From Lithodes maja (lineage: Eukaryota; Arthropoda; Malacostraca; Decapoda; Lithodidae): a stretch of DNA of 64,000 nt. The notes beneath the pieces were generated by a model, which did not search any database, was not told the DNA's origin, and saw only the letters and a list, made by a program, of their open reading frames with translations. The position numbers and the translations under genes were made by a program. The DNA is taken from positions 1-64,000 of the forward strand of contig JBAKBP010012338.1 of assembly GCA_037953745.1 (NCBI GenBank), given 5' to 3'. Position 1 is the first letter of the stretch. Each line of letters starts with the position of its first letter. This document shows, piece after piece, positions 52,108 through 62,098 of the stretch.

Positions 52108-53350
52108 CCTAACAAGTGCGCATGGGGGTAATTGAAAACGTCCCCCTGTGCTGACGTATTTGAGGTGTTTCCGTCACTAAAATATTCATTGTACCATTAA
52201 TAGCATTAATAATTATCCATATGCGCCTATTATGGGTTGATTATAAAGGTATTAACCTGAAACAACAATAAAACGAGTGAAAACAGCGTTTGGATGGTCA
52301 AAATCGGAGATATAGCCCGCGAGTTGTATAATGTATGGGTGAGGCAAACTGCTTTCCCGCCAATTTCCCCCAAGGCCACTGAGACACAGTCGATCGATAC
52401 TCTCTCTCTCTCTCTTGCACTCGCTTGCCATCAGTGATGACAACACCCTGCTTGCAACTCGCTAATGTTAGCACGAAAATATACCTCAGAATAAGGGAAT
52501 AATAGGGAAAATAGGTGATAACTGAAGGAGAGGAGGAAAGTGGGGAAGGAGGGGAGGTAGAAGACTGAGATTTTGCATGGCCCAGGGGCCAAAAAAAAAT
52601 AAAAAAATAAAAAAAATAATTTTTTTTCGATGTCAAAAGTTGATTTTTTATTTTACTTACTCTCAAGAGTCTTCCCGCAGTCCGCCGGGGGAACTCTTAA
52701 CCTCTGAAGTGCGCACGGGGGTAATTGAAAACGTCCCCCTGTGCTGACGTATTTGAGGTGTTTCCGTCACTAAAATATTCATTGTACCATTAATAGCATT
52801 AATAATTATCCATATGCGCCTATTATGGGTTGATTATAAAGGTATTAACCTGAAACAACAATAAAACGAGTGAAAACAGCGTTTGGATGGTCAAAATCGG
52901 AGATATAGCCCGCGAGTTGTATAATGTATGGGTGAGGCAAGCTACCTTCCCGCCAATTTCCCCCAAGGCCACTGAGACACAGTCGATCGATATTCTCTCT
53001 CTCTCTCTTGCACTCGATTGCCATCAGTGATGACAACACCCTGCTTGCAATTCGCTAATGTTAGCACGAAAATATACCTCAGAATAAGGGAATAATAGGG
53101 AAAATAGGTGATAACTGAGGGATAGGAGGAAAGTGGGGAAGGAGGGGAGGTAGAGGACTGAGATTTTGCATGGCCCAGGGGCCAAAAAAAAAATAAAAAT
53201 AAAAAAATAAATTTTTTTTTTTTTTTTTTCGATGTCAAAAGTTGATTTTTTATTTTACTTACTCACAAGAGTCTTCCCGCAGTCCGCCGGGGGAACTCTT
53301 AAGAGTCTCCCTGCAGCTCCCGGGTTAAGAGTCTCCCCGCAGCTCCCGGG
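52108..53350. mobile_element. TTAA-punctuated tandem MITE array
   Basis: Two tandem copies of about 590 bp (52108-52696 and 52701-53298), each starting near AAGTGCGCA(T/C)GGGGGTAATT and ending CCGCCGGGGGAACTC, are separated by TTAA (52697-52700) and bounded by TTAA (52104-52107, 53299-53302). Two 22-bp units, GAGTCTCC(C)TGCAGCTCCCGGG, follow, each closed by TTAA (53325-53328, 53351-53354). The LINE frame is interrupted exactly at TTAA. This fits piggyBac-type targeting, although clear inverted ends are not obvious. Each copy holds a (CT)n run and A-rich and T-rich runs. Confidence 0.7.
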
Positions 53351-53354
53351 TTAA

Positions 53355-53880
53355 GTGGATGAGACAGGAGTCTGTCGAGTACATGCATCTGAAACCTGAT
53401 TGAAACTTATAGAATAGATCATTTTCTTTGAGGTAGTGTTCAATTTGGGTGTACACCGCTCTTTCAAGGATTTTAGATACAATACATAATATGCTAACTG
53501 GTCTGTAGTTGCCAACTTCTAGTTTATTTCCTTTCTTGAATAGAGGGGTTACAATAGCTTCCTTCAGTTCAGCAGGTACAGTGTTGGTGTTAATTGACAA
53601 GTTGATGATGTGGGTTAGGGGACCTGCTATACCAATGGCTCCATCTCGTAGAAATTTGGCAGGAATTTTGTCTGGTCCTGTGCTTTTATGTACATTTAGG
53701 TTAGAGAGCTCGTCAAAAGTGTATTTTGGTGTAACATTTTGCAATCCAAATGTGTTCGGGTGTATGCCTTTATCTCTGTAGAAATTTCGAAAGGTGGCCG
53801 TTGTTGTCGTGTATTTATTGAGAGGTTGCGGTAGATTCTGTGCAAGTGTGTTTGCTATGGAGGTGAAGAAGGTATTGAAG
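53355..53880 (-). pseudogene. LINE reverse transcriptase fingers
   Basis: Reads FNTFFTSIANTLAQNLPQPL, VHKSTGPDKIPAKFLRDGAI, AIVTPLFKKGNKLEVGNYRP and FYKFQSGFRCMYSTDSCLIH, the N-terminal motifs of a Jockey/CR1 RT. It is cut at 53881 by the pogo MITE and at about 53355 by the TTAA array. Confidence 0.85.
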
Positions 53881-53882
53881 TA

Positions 53883-55219
53883 CACTCTAACCTCCATTTA
53901 ACGGATTCCGATTTAACGGATATCGGCAATAACGGTCAAAAAATGTAGGCCGGACAATGGACCCAGCAACGGACATAGTCCGTTGCTATAAAAAAGTTGG
54001 AGCAAAGTCCGTTGCTCTATCTATTTATCTCTCTAATGCACCCACCTAAATCCCTTATACATTAACATAACTATGTCTTATTTGGACTTTTTGTAATCTT
54101 TGAATCATTTCTAATATGATGGAATTGAAAAATATAATATCCTTCCAGCACATAGATAAATAATAAATAAGATAGTCAACAAAATATTTCAACTCTCCCC
54201 TCCGTGCCAGCAGAGACGGAAGATTTACGTTTGATAGATTTTTTGTTTTGTTTTTTTCCCTCGATATACACACTCTTTCTATTTATCTATCTCTCTAATT
54301 CATCTATCTAAATCCCTTATACATTAACATAACTATGTCTTATTTGGACTTTTTGTAATCTTTGAATAATTTCTAATGTGATGGAATTGAAAAATATAAT
54401 ATCCTTCCAGCACATAGATAAATAATAAATAAGATAGTCAAAAAAATAGTTCAACCCTCCCCTCAGTCTAGACGCCGAGCTTCCGAGACGGAAGATTTAC
54501 GTTTGATAGATTTTTTGTTTTGTTTTTTTCCCTCGATATACACACTCTTTCTATCTATCTATCTCTCTAATTCATCTATCTAAATCCCTTATACATTAAC
54601 ATAACTATGTCTTATTTGGACTTTTTGTAATCTTTGAATAATTTCTAATGTGATGGAATTGAAAAATATAATATCCTTCCAGCACATAGATAAATAATAA
54701 ATGAGATAGTCAACAAAATATTTCAACCCTCCCCTCCGTCTATGCGCCGAGCTTCCCAGACGGGAGATTTACGTTTGATAGATTTTTTTTTTTTTTTTTT
54801 TTTCCCACGGTATACACAAAATGATGGGGAAATATTATAACATGTTTTTAATTGACATTTGTGTCGTTTTTGCTGATTATGAGTTGGTGGAAAATAAAAT
54901 CTTTAATTCTATCATATCGGAAATGATTCACAGATTATATAGAGACCAAATAATATACACTTTTAAGTGTGTTCAATAGTTTTGCATTATCAATAGGGTG
55001 TAGCACAAGGGATTACCAGGATTTATTTCAGGTACAGTAAAAAAAAGGATGCATAACAGTTAAATGTCAGATCGATCCGGACACCTGTACTCAACACCAA
55101 ATTTTTCTCAAGGAATTTCCGGATTACATCCGGACTGGACAGTATTTAGCAGCAACGGACATTTAGCAGGAACGGACAGGTGCTTGCACGCATTTGTCCG
55201 TTAAATGGAGGGTCGAGTG
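53883..55219. mobile_element. pogo/Tigger-type MITE with TA duplication
   Basis: Ends CACTCTAACCTCCATTTAAC and, inverted, CACTCGACCCTCCATTTAAC; TA at 53881-53882 and 55220-55221. The LINE frame stops and resumes at the TA. The interior has no transposase but contains three tandem units of about 260-270 bp. Inverted repeats of this form are typical of the pogo branch of Tc1/mariner. Confidence 0.85.
54016..54800 (+). repeat. Three tandem ~265-bp units inside the pogo MITE
   Basis: The marker TAAATCCCTTATACATTAAC recurs at about 54047, 54309 and 54581, giving periods of about 262 and 272 bp. Each unit ends with GATTTACGTTTGATAGATTT and a T-rich run. The second unit carries extra bases (AGTCTAGACGCCGAGCTTCC). 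Confidence 0.85.
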
Positions 55220-55221
55220 TA

Positions 55222-55258
55222 GGTTGAAATTTGTCGTTTATCGTGGCAAACCTGATCA
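55222..55258 (-). pseudogene. LINE fragment between two insertions
   Basis: Only 37 bases of LINE remain between the pogo MITE and the piggyBac element, reading DQVCHDKRQIST in the minus frame. The flanking pieces are at 53355-53880 and 57269-57926. Confidence 0.75.
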
Positions 55259-55262
55259 TTAA

Positions 55263-57264
55263 CCCTTCGACCCCGGGTGGTACACGTGTGTACCATTTTT
55301 TTTTGGCCCGAGGAACCCGGGTGGTACACCACTGTACCATTGCTTGCGTGAGTGCTTTTCGAATGGCGCGCGTAAAAATTTCGCTCCGTGGTCACCAGGC
55401 GTCGCTAGGCGACGCCACCAGACAGCATGTACGCCACCAAAACAGTCTCTACCCTGCCGCCAACATGGATACTAGCCCAAAAAGTTATTCCCTTGTGTCC
55501 GATTCTACGCTCCCTTCGACGCCTGCCCATGTTCGTCGCGCCCTAACGCAAAGGCACGTACAAGATGCGTTGACTCCCGGAGGTATTGAGATAGCTTTGA
55601 GGAGTTATGAACGTGGTGAAGGCCAAAATAGTGTTGATGAGTTGGGTAGTGATAGCTCCGAGTCTTATCAGTCTCACTATAGTGAAGATTTTGACGATCT
55701 AGACGAAATCCATGAAAGATACGCCTTTTTTAGTGGATTTGACCATGACCATGAAAGTGATGATAGTGAGGCTGAGCGGGAGGCTGAGGTTGACCCGCCA
55801 TTGTCTTCCTTATCTACCCACGCCACCCAAGTTGCCCCAGGCTCCCGCCATTCTTCCCCACCACCACCAGCACTCCCTAGGGTTGAGGACCCCCCACTTT
55901 CGGCCTATTTACCCACTCCTTCCCCACCTCGCCGACCTACACGCCGCCCACGCATCATTCGTTCCCCGCGAGATTATGAGGGGGGCTCTGAAGAAGAAGG
56001 GCACCTCACAGATGACTCTGGCCATGATTACCTGGGTCCACCGTCAGGGCAAGATGACGGCTCTGACGACAACGACGATGACGACGACTTTATGGACATC
56101 GACGACCCTCAACCCAGACGCTTTGCCCAGGGCCGTCGTGCTCCTGGCCGCCCTGGCCGCCGGGCTGGCCGCCGGGCTGGGCCTGGGCGCCGTCGCGCTC
56201 CTGGCCGCCCTAGGGTGCGCGCCGCCAAAGTTCGTGGGCGTGCTGCCCCCGCTCTAGCTCCACAGAGGGCAGTGGCACAACCTGGGCGCCCCGTTCAGGA
56301 CCGCCTGCAGTGTGCACAGTATCTAAATGTGCACAAGCTCTGTTACCTGCCTCTGGAACGAGATGGAGTCACCATTAGCAGAAGGCGGTGCCATGTCTGC
56401 TGGAACAGCCAGGTGAGGCCGAGGAAGCACAAAAAGACCACCATGCAGTGTGTGGAGTGCCAGGTGTCACTATGTACTATACCGTGCTTTGCTGAATACC
56501 ACAGCAAGCAGGAGTACTAACTAATAATCATAGTGAAAGTACCAAAGACTGACAATATGTATGTATATAGGCAACAAGTGGAAATAAAACAATGTACAGG
56601 TGTATTGTGATAAAAAAATCATGTATTATGAAAACATATATAAATAAGTGAAAAAAGACACAATAAATTGTATATAAAACGTTTACAAAGCATATAACTA
56701 AGTGAAAGTGACACATGACATAATATTAGATGGCCAAAGTATAATAAACACCTGTGATAACGAATAATCAGTGCCTAATATAACAATAACCTACCTCAAT
56801 TACTCATAAAAACTACGGTATCGAGTGAAAATGTGAAATATTTGTTACAATCATAGCCTAATAAACATATTTTATATAATTGGACTCCAAATAACTATAA
56901 TAACATCACTATCAATACATAAAATCGCCTCCGGGAGGTAAAAGGTTTTGCGCGACGAGTGGCTAAGAAAACAGTAGGTTAGCCGAGCCGGGGCCTGGGC
57001 AAAGGCGACGCATCCGAACGCGGGATGATTTTCACGCATAAAAATCACTCCACTTCCCGCGCTCACCATTATGCAATCACTTGGGCTAGAGACCTCTACT
57101 CAACGGCATTCTACACATGAAGGTTTGTGCTACATTTTTCTGTTTTTTTTATAACTTTGTGTAATGTATTTCAGGAGTAACATGTGAATCAACAGGGACC
57201 AAAATTCCTGAAAACCCCCGGACACAAAGTACAGTCACGATATTCCCTAGCCGGGGTCGGAGGG
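55263..57264 (+). mobile_element. piggyBac element, complete ends, no transposase core
   Basis: TTAA at 55259-55262 and 57265-57268 flanks inverted ends CCCTTCGACCCCGG and CCGGGGTCGGAGGG (one mismatch). Just inside the left end the subterminal sequence CCCGGGTGGTACAC occurs twice (about 55273 and 55317). The 2002-bp element carries one frame (55465-56520) and an AT-rich 3' part without genes. Confidence 0.9.
55465..56520 (+). CDS. piggyBac-derived protein: acidic N-terminus, AT-hook-like region, cysteine-rich C-terminus
   Basis: 351 codons from the ATG at 55465 (MDTSPKSYSLVSD), which has a good initiation context (CCAACATGG); a further in-frame ATG lies upstream at 55363. The N-terminal half is acidic and serine-rich, with runs such as DDNDDDDDFMDIDD. 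An arginine/glycine/proline block follows (GRPGRRAGRRAGPGRRRAPG), resembling repeated AT hooks. The end is the piggyBac cysteine-rich DNA-binding domain: RRRCHVCWNSQ, CVECQVSLC, PCFAEYH. The DDE catalytic domain of about 300 residues, normally between these parts, is absent. The protein could bind element ends without cutting, or be the trace of an internal deletion in a non-autonomous copy. Confidence 0.8.
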   Translation: MDTSPKSYSLVSDSTLPSTPAHVRRALTQRHVQDALTPGGIEIALRSYERGEGQNSVDELGSDSSESYQSHYSEDFDDLDEIHERYAFFSGFDHDHESDDSEAEREAEVDPPLSSLSTHATQVAPGSRHSSPPPPALPRVEDPPLSAYLPTPSPPRRPTRRPRIIRSPRDYEGGSEEEGHLTDDSGHDYLGPPSGQDDGSDDNDDDDDFMDIDDPQPRRFAQGRRAPGRPGRRAGRRAGPGRRRAPGRPRVRAAKVRGRAAPALAPQRAVAQPGRPVQDRLQCAQYLNVHKLCYLPLERDGVTISRRRCHVCWNSQVRPRKHKKTTMQCVECQVSLCTIPCFAEYHSKQEY

Positions 57265-57268
57265 TTAA

Positions 57269-57926
57269 TGTTGAGAGCAATATTAGTGTTAGACGAATCC
57301 CTTGCCTTGTTGCTGTAGCCTGTTGTTTTTAGGTGCCTCCATAGTTTCTTTGGTTTATTCTGATATTCCTCTGCCTTATTGTGGAAATAATTAGTTTTCG
57401 CTGATTTTATTTTTCTACTTAGTTTATTCCTGGCCCTGTTGAACTCATGTTTCAGACCTTGATCCTGTCTATGTTTCACTAGCCTGTTTAACAGATTGTC
57501 TCTGTGTTCCAGATGGTGTAGTATGTCATTGTTGATCCATGGGTCTGACCTTGCTTTAATTCGTATGTCTTTCAGAGGAGCTATTTCGTCTAGGATGTTT
57601 GTGATGATGGTTCTGAAGCCAACCCATGCATCATTAACGTTTGTACTTCCAAACACTGGAGACCAGTCTGTATTCCATAAAATGTCCAGAAATGTTTCTT
57701 TGTTGTAGTTTCTGAGTGACCTTGTTTTGATAACCTTGTGATTCTCTAGGGTAATTTTTGTGGTTTTCCGTGTGCAATATGTGACGAAGTGATCACTTAT
57801 CCCAGTCTGTATAACCCCTGATTGGGATATTTTGTCCTCTCTGTTACAGTTTATGTGGTCTAATATTGTGGCAGTGTTCTCAGATATACGTGTGGGGGTT
57901 GTGATGAGTTGTTTGTGATTGTGCAT
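57269..57926 (-). pseudogene. LINE endonuclease C-terminus and linker
   Basis: Reads HNHKQLITTPTRISENTATI, LDHINCNRED, GISDHFVTYCT (the endonuclease SDH motif), then the linker with LRNYNKETFLDILWNTDWS and PWINNDILHHLEHRDNLLNR. It is cut at TTAA by the piggyBac element. Confidence 0.85.
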
Positions 57927-58571
57927 TGTCAGTATGTGCCTATATTCTCGTACAAGCCTATTATTTCGTTGTTTGTAACACAGGTTAAAATCCCCTAGTA
58001 TAATGGATTAATGCTGAGGGTCTAGCAATGACAAAGTTCGTTCAAATTTGGTCAAGAATTGTGTGTCGTCTGGTGGCCTATAGCACACCCCAATTGTGAT
58101 GGGTCTTGTCCTCGGCAGGTGTAGGTCGATCCACAGAGCTTCGTGATTTTCTACATGGAGGTCGGTCCTAGTTGTGTGTGTGAGGTTGTTTTTTTACATA
58201 CAGACATACTCCTCCCCCTTGCCTATTGCAATAATTCCTAACCATGTTAAACCTTGAATGTTTATTTCACCATCGTTTATACTTGAATCCAGCCAGGTTT
58301 CTGTGATTGCAATTATTGAAGCTTTGGCCTTATTAGCTAACAAGTTTATTTCCGACAATTTATGGTACATTGATCTGGCGTTAATGTGGATAAGATGGAG
58401 CCCTTTGTTGGTGAACACTGTATTCATCTTTGATTTTAATGTGTCCTGGCTGGATTCTGAGTTGTTAATACTTGGTTCATTTACATTAATATTCGGTAAT
58501 GAATGCAAGGCACACTTATTGCATAGGAATTCCCGTTCTTCACTGTTGGTCTTCTTAGAGATGCACTTCAT
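57927..58571 (-). pseudogene. LINE endonuclease N-terminal part
   Basis: LHLIHINARSMYHKLSEINL and IIAITETWLDSSI carry the conserved asparagine and glutamate of an AP-endonuclease-like domain. The frame is lost near 58194, reappears as ALWIDLHLPRTRPITIGVCY, and IILGDFN follows a stop near 58009. The domain is complete but interrupted by a frameshift and stops. Confidence 0.8.
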
Positions 58572-58621
58572 GTGAGCTACATTTTTACACTTTACACAGT
58601 TTTGGATCTTCTGACGTCGTG

Positions 58622-59474
58622 TTATGAGAGATTCACAATTAAAACAAATGGGTGCGCGATGTTGTACAGCTGAGTTCCTACATTTAGCACATTCAACTTA
58701 ATTTCTACTGTTAACCTAAGTACTGTACATCGGTTATGAACAATTTCATTACAACTGTTGCATTGTAAAAGTGAACTCCTATTGTTGAAACCAATATTAC
58801 AGACTATACATTGTTTTTTCTTACTGTTTATCGTACGTCTGGAGGTGTGGTTTGGTCCGCGTCGATCAGCTGTTTGTGCGGGAGAGGGCGGGGGATACTC
58901 GCGGTTGGGCTGTGGTTGTTTGCTGTTGTTGTTGTTTTCGTTGTCCGTTGTTGCTGCTTCCCTGTTGATGTATTTGCGAGTGCTACCTGTTTTTATTGTT
59001 GTTCTTGTTGCATGTTGTGCTACTTGGGTCGCCGATATCTGTGGTATTGATGGTAACGCTGCGGGTAGCGTAGTGTTGGTGGAGTGGGTAATAGCTAATT
59101 CCCTACATTTATCGCATTTCCACTTTTTTTCTGCTGGTAACATAAGTACATTGATCGTGTACTGTTTCATTACAAATACTACATTGTGAAGTTGTACTCC
59201 TTTTGTTGAATCTAATATCGCACACTGTACATAGCTTCCTTTTATTGTTCGTCGTACGTCTGGCGGTGTGGTGATCAGCTGAGCGGCTAGGGTGTGAGCG
59301 CGAGGGTTGGGGACTGTCTGTGGCTATGTCTCCCCCTATGACCCCTCCCACCCCCACCTGTATTTGTTGTTTGATGATGATGTCCTTGTTCCTGGCTGCT
59401 GATGCTGCTCCATTGTTGATGTTGTTGCGACTGATACCTTTCTTCCTAGCTGCTCCGGTTACATGTTGAGCCAC
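58622..59474 (-). pseudogene. LINE ORF1 with duplicated PHD-like finger module
   Basis: Two overlapping frames encode similar modules: CTVCDIRFNKRSTTSQCSIC with NETVHDQCT (frame 59109-59474) and CIVCNIGFNNRSSLLQCNSC with NEIVHNRCT (frame 58622-59170). Each is preceded by a serine/asparagine-rich linker and by a WKCDKCREL-like piece. The DNA is a tandem duplication of about 460 bp within ORF1. PHD-type fingers in ORF1 are known in CR1 elements. Frameshifts separate the modules. Confidence 0.7.
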
Positions 59475-59752
59475 CGATAGTGTTGGGTTGTGTTGTGTTG
59501 TGGGTTGAATTGGAGCGTGACGGGAGGCTGGGGGACCTGCTGGCCCAGTTTGTTATAACAAATTTTTCTGCTAGGGACTGTTGAAATGTCGGTGTCTGTC
59601 TTACTTGGTTGGTGGTGAAGTTTCTTCAATGTTGAACTCGGGCCGGGGTTGGTCTCTACATCTCCGCAGCTAATTAGAGTGTAGCACAATAGGTGTTGTA
59701 GCAAGGTTGTGCCAGAGTAATTGCCAAGCCGCGGCGTCTTCCCGATATACAT
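59459..59752 (-). pseudogene. LINE ORF1 N-terminus with a 2A-like ribosome-skipping motif
   Basis: 97 codons starting MYIGKTPRLGNY. Residues 31-38 read DVETNPGP, the exact core of 2A peptides (D-x-E-x-N-P-G-P), coded at about 59639-59662. The upstream hydrophobic stretch (LLQHLLCYTLISCG) fits the usual 2A context. 2A-like sequences at the N-terminus of LINE proteins are known in sea urchin and amphioxus elements. The frame shifts soon afterwards. The 5' end of the LINE beyond 59752 is cut off by the Gypsy B2 LTR. Confidence 0.8.
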
Positions 59753-59759
59753 ACAATAC

Positions 59760-61614
59760 TGTTACGACCGGGCACTCGGGTACACTAGGGCTCTTACACA
59801 GGACTCGAGTATGGCTCGCTGCCACAACGGAAACACACGATCCCAACCCCAGAGTACTGCCAGCCGAACAAAAAACGCCACTACCCTCCAGAGTTCTATC
59901 TGCTATAACGGGGTATACAAGAACTCGGTACTAGCGTTTCACACAACAGACTAATAGCAAGACGGGAGTTATCTAGTCTGGTCAACAATCAAACAAAGAA
60001 GAAAGTACTACAACACTAAAGAATAGTGTTGGCCGAAGCCGAAGTAATCCACCCTTGAACTAAGAACTTAAGAAGTCCTCCACCCTCTACTTCGGATCGG
60101 CACTATTACGTTACGTTAAACAATAGTCCTCGAGCATCAAGCAAGGAATCTTCTGATAAGTTAGATGCTTCTCGAATACTCATAAGAAGTAAGTATCGGA
60201 TTTTGAACAGCAATTTAATGAATAACTCACTGGTAATTAAAGGCTTTAAATTGACATAAGAAGAATTATAAGAATAAGCAATAGGATATGGCAAACATTA
60301 AGAAGAAGTACTCCGACAATGCACTGGCAATAGCCTACTAAGATTGTGCTCGTGGGCCACTAATCTCTGAAGTAGCTAAGCGTGCCACGCATGAAATCAA
60401 TAGTGCTTAAACAATAATATACATAAGGAGAAGCTTCAATACTATACTGTATCTGCTGGTCGAGCAAAGTCTAGCTGGGATATCTAAGGTTAAGAGACAA
60501 TGGCTGAGCAAGCGGCTCGTAGCCTAGCGAGGTCCTTAAGACTGTGCGGCCAAATTACGGTAATTGACGGGATGCTCTCTTGAGAGATCCAGATCACTAG
60601 TATCTGGTTCTCTCCTGGCGATCCTCTCAAAGTCAAGCAAATGAGATAGCACAGTGTTGGGTGGCACAGGCAAAAGCCCTCACTCGCAACACAGTGCTAA
60701 ACTCCCACGGTACACAATCAAAAAGACCCCCTAGGCTTCCCACGTCTCCGTTGCAATTGTGCTGGTTCAACCAACCTAGCACTCATAGGAAATCACAACT
60801 CGAGGAACCCTATCCCAGTCTAGCATTACCTAAACCAGCAGAAAACAGGAACATGAATAATAGTACACAGGGAAATACATATACGAGTGCAACAAACATC
60901 AATCAATCCTATTCTAGTTAACCCTTCCAAAAATAGGCTATCTAACAGGCACTTATCTCGTGAGAACTCAAGCGATAATACTTTGGCTGACTAAATCTGC
61001 ACCAAAGGGGTCATGGAGGTTAAACAGGGACGAGAAGAGAAGAAGGTAGGCTGTTCAGAGAGTAGAGAAAGTTCACATCAGTCGGAAGAATATGGATAGT
61101 TGCAAGGGATATGAGAGGTCGCTTTGCCTGATGAGTTCTGAGGAAAATGCGGCGGGACCTCCCTTTTTATACTCGGCCCTTTAGCGAGCATATCGCCAAC
61201 ACTAAGGACCGCCCACTGGCAATCATGACGTCATATTCTCTCTTAATCTGGGATCGACAAAGAACTTCCCACGCGCTGAAAGGGAGGAAGGGAGGAGGGA
61301 GGAAGGAATTAGGCCTACCGGCCCGCGTGGCGCAGTCACTGACCCCCCGCCACGTAATATCTCTCTCTCTCTCCTCTCATCATTACATACAAGTCCCACA
61401 CACAATACTTATATCTAATGATATAAAATAGAACTCGTTGACTTAGAAGAAAACAAAATACATAATGATAATACTTATAGTACAACGGTTCACATAAACT
61501 GAGTTAGGAAACTCTACACAGACTACAGCCAAAGTTCCTGCCCTGACGATCCTAGCGAGAGTGGGGCCTGACTGGGCGTTCTGTACAGCATGCTCATACT
61601 CGACATGCGTCACA
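59760..61614 (-). repeat. Gypsy B2 3' LTR
   Basis: 1855 bp. Homologous to the B1 LTRs, including the CRE-type TGACGTCA and the TATA box, with substitutions and small length changes. Confidence 0.9.
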
Positions 61615-62098
61615 CCTCCCCCAAGATTTTACTTGCTCAACCCTGAGCTAAAATCTGATATACAGAACCCCATCAAACCCCTCACACCCAGCGACCGCAT
61701 GGCACTAAAACAACGCTGAGTTTATCACTAAAACACATCTTATAAAAAAAAAATTCACATTTCATAACTCCTCCCAACAATAGTAAAAGACACAATATCA
61801 TGCTCCCAGAGCGAGCTTACAGCAGCTCAGCCGTTTGATAGTTCATGGACTACTCAAACCTTATAGGCTATGACAAACTTATACAATTATCTTCATCAAA
61901 AAGAAAGAGTTTTTATATGATTTTTATATTTTAATATGTTTTTTTCGGCTGCACTATAAGGGCAGCCTATTTTCTTCTATACCAAACGCTCAACAATCCT
62001 GCTTTACGACCCAATACGCTGGGCTACAACCGCGAGCCAACAAGCACCAAGCGCAAAATACTACTCAAACCAAAGCAGGAGGCTACCCGTGTGTCAAT

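Larger units (their letters stand above)
5785..59752 (-). mobile_element. CR1/L2-like LINE, one copy split into six pieces
   Basis: Protein-coding pieces of a single non-LTR element occur in the right order on the minus strand: 2A-tagged ORF1 with PHD-like fingers (58.6-59.75 kb), endonuclease (57.3-58.57 kb), reverse transcriptase fingers (53.36-53.88 kb), palm (51.53-52.10 kb) and C-terminal domain plus 3' UTR (5785-6716). The 3' UTR ends in AATAAA and an (ATT)n tail at about 5785-5830. Each interruption has target-site duplications of the inserted element (TTAA, TA, TTAA, 9 bp), and the LINE reading resumes on the far side each time. This argues for one ancestral copy rather than unrelated fragments. 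The frame also contains its own stops and frameshifts, so the copy is dead. CR1/L2 placement rests on the 2A, PHD and microsatellite-tail features and is not certain. Confidence 0.8.

Noticed and set aside
55231..55464. Longer start for the piggyBac frame
   Set aside because: The first in-frame ATG at 55231 lies outside the element, in the LINE; the codons up to about 55340 are terminal and subterminal repeat sequence.
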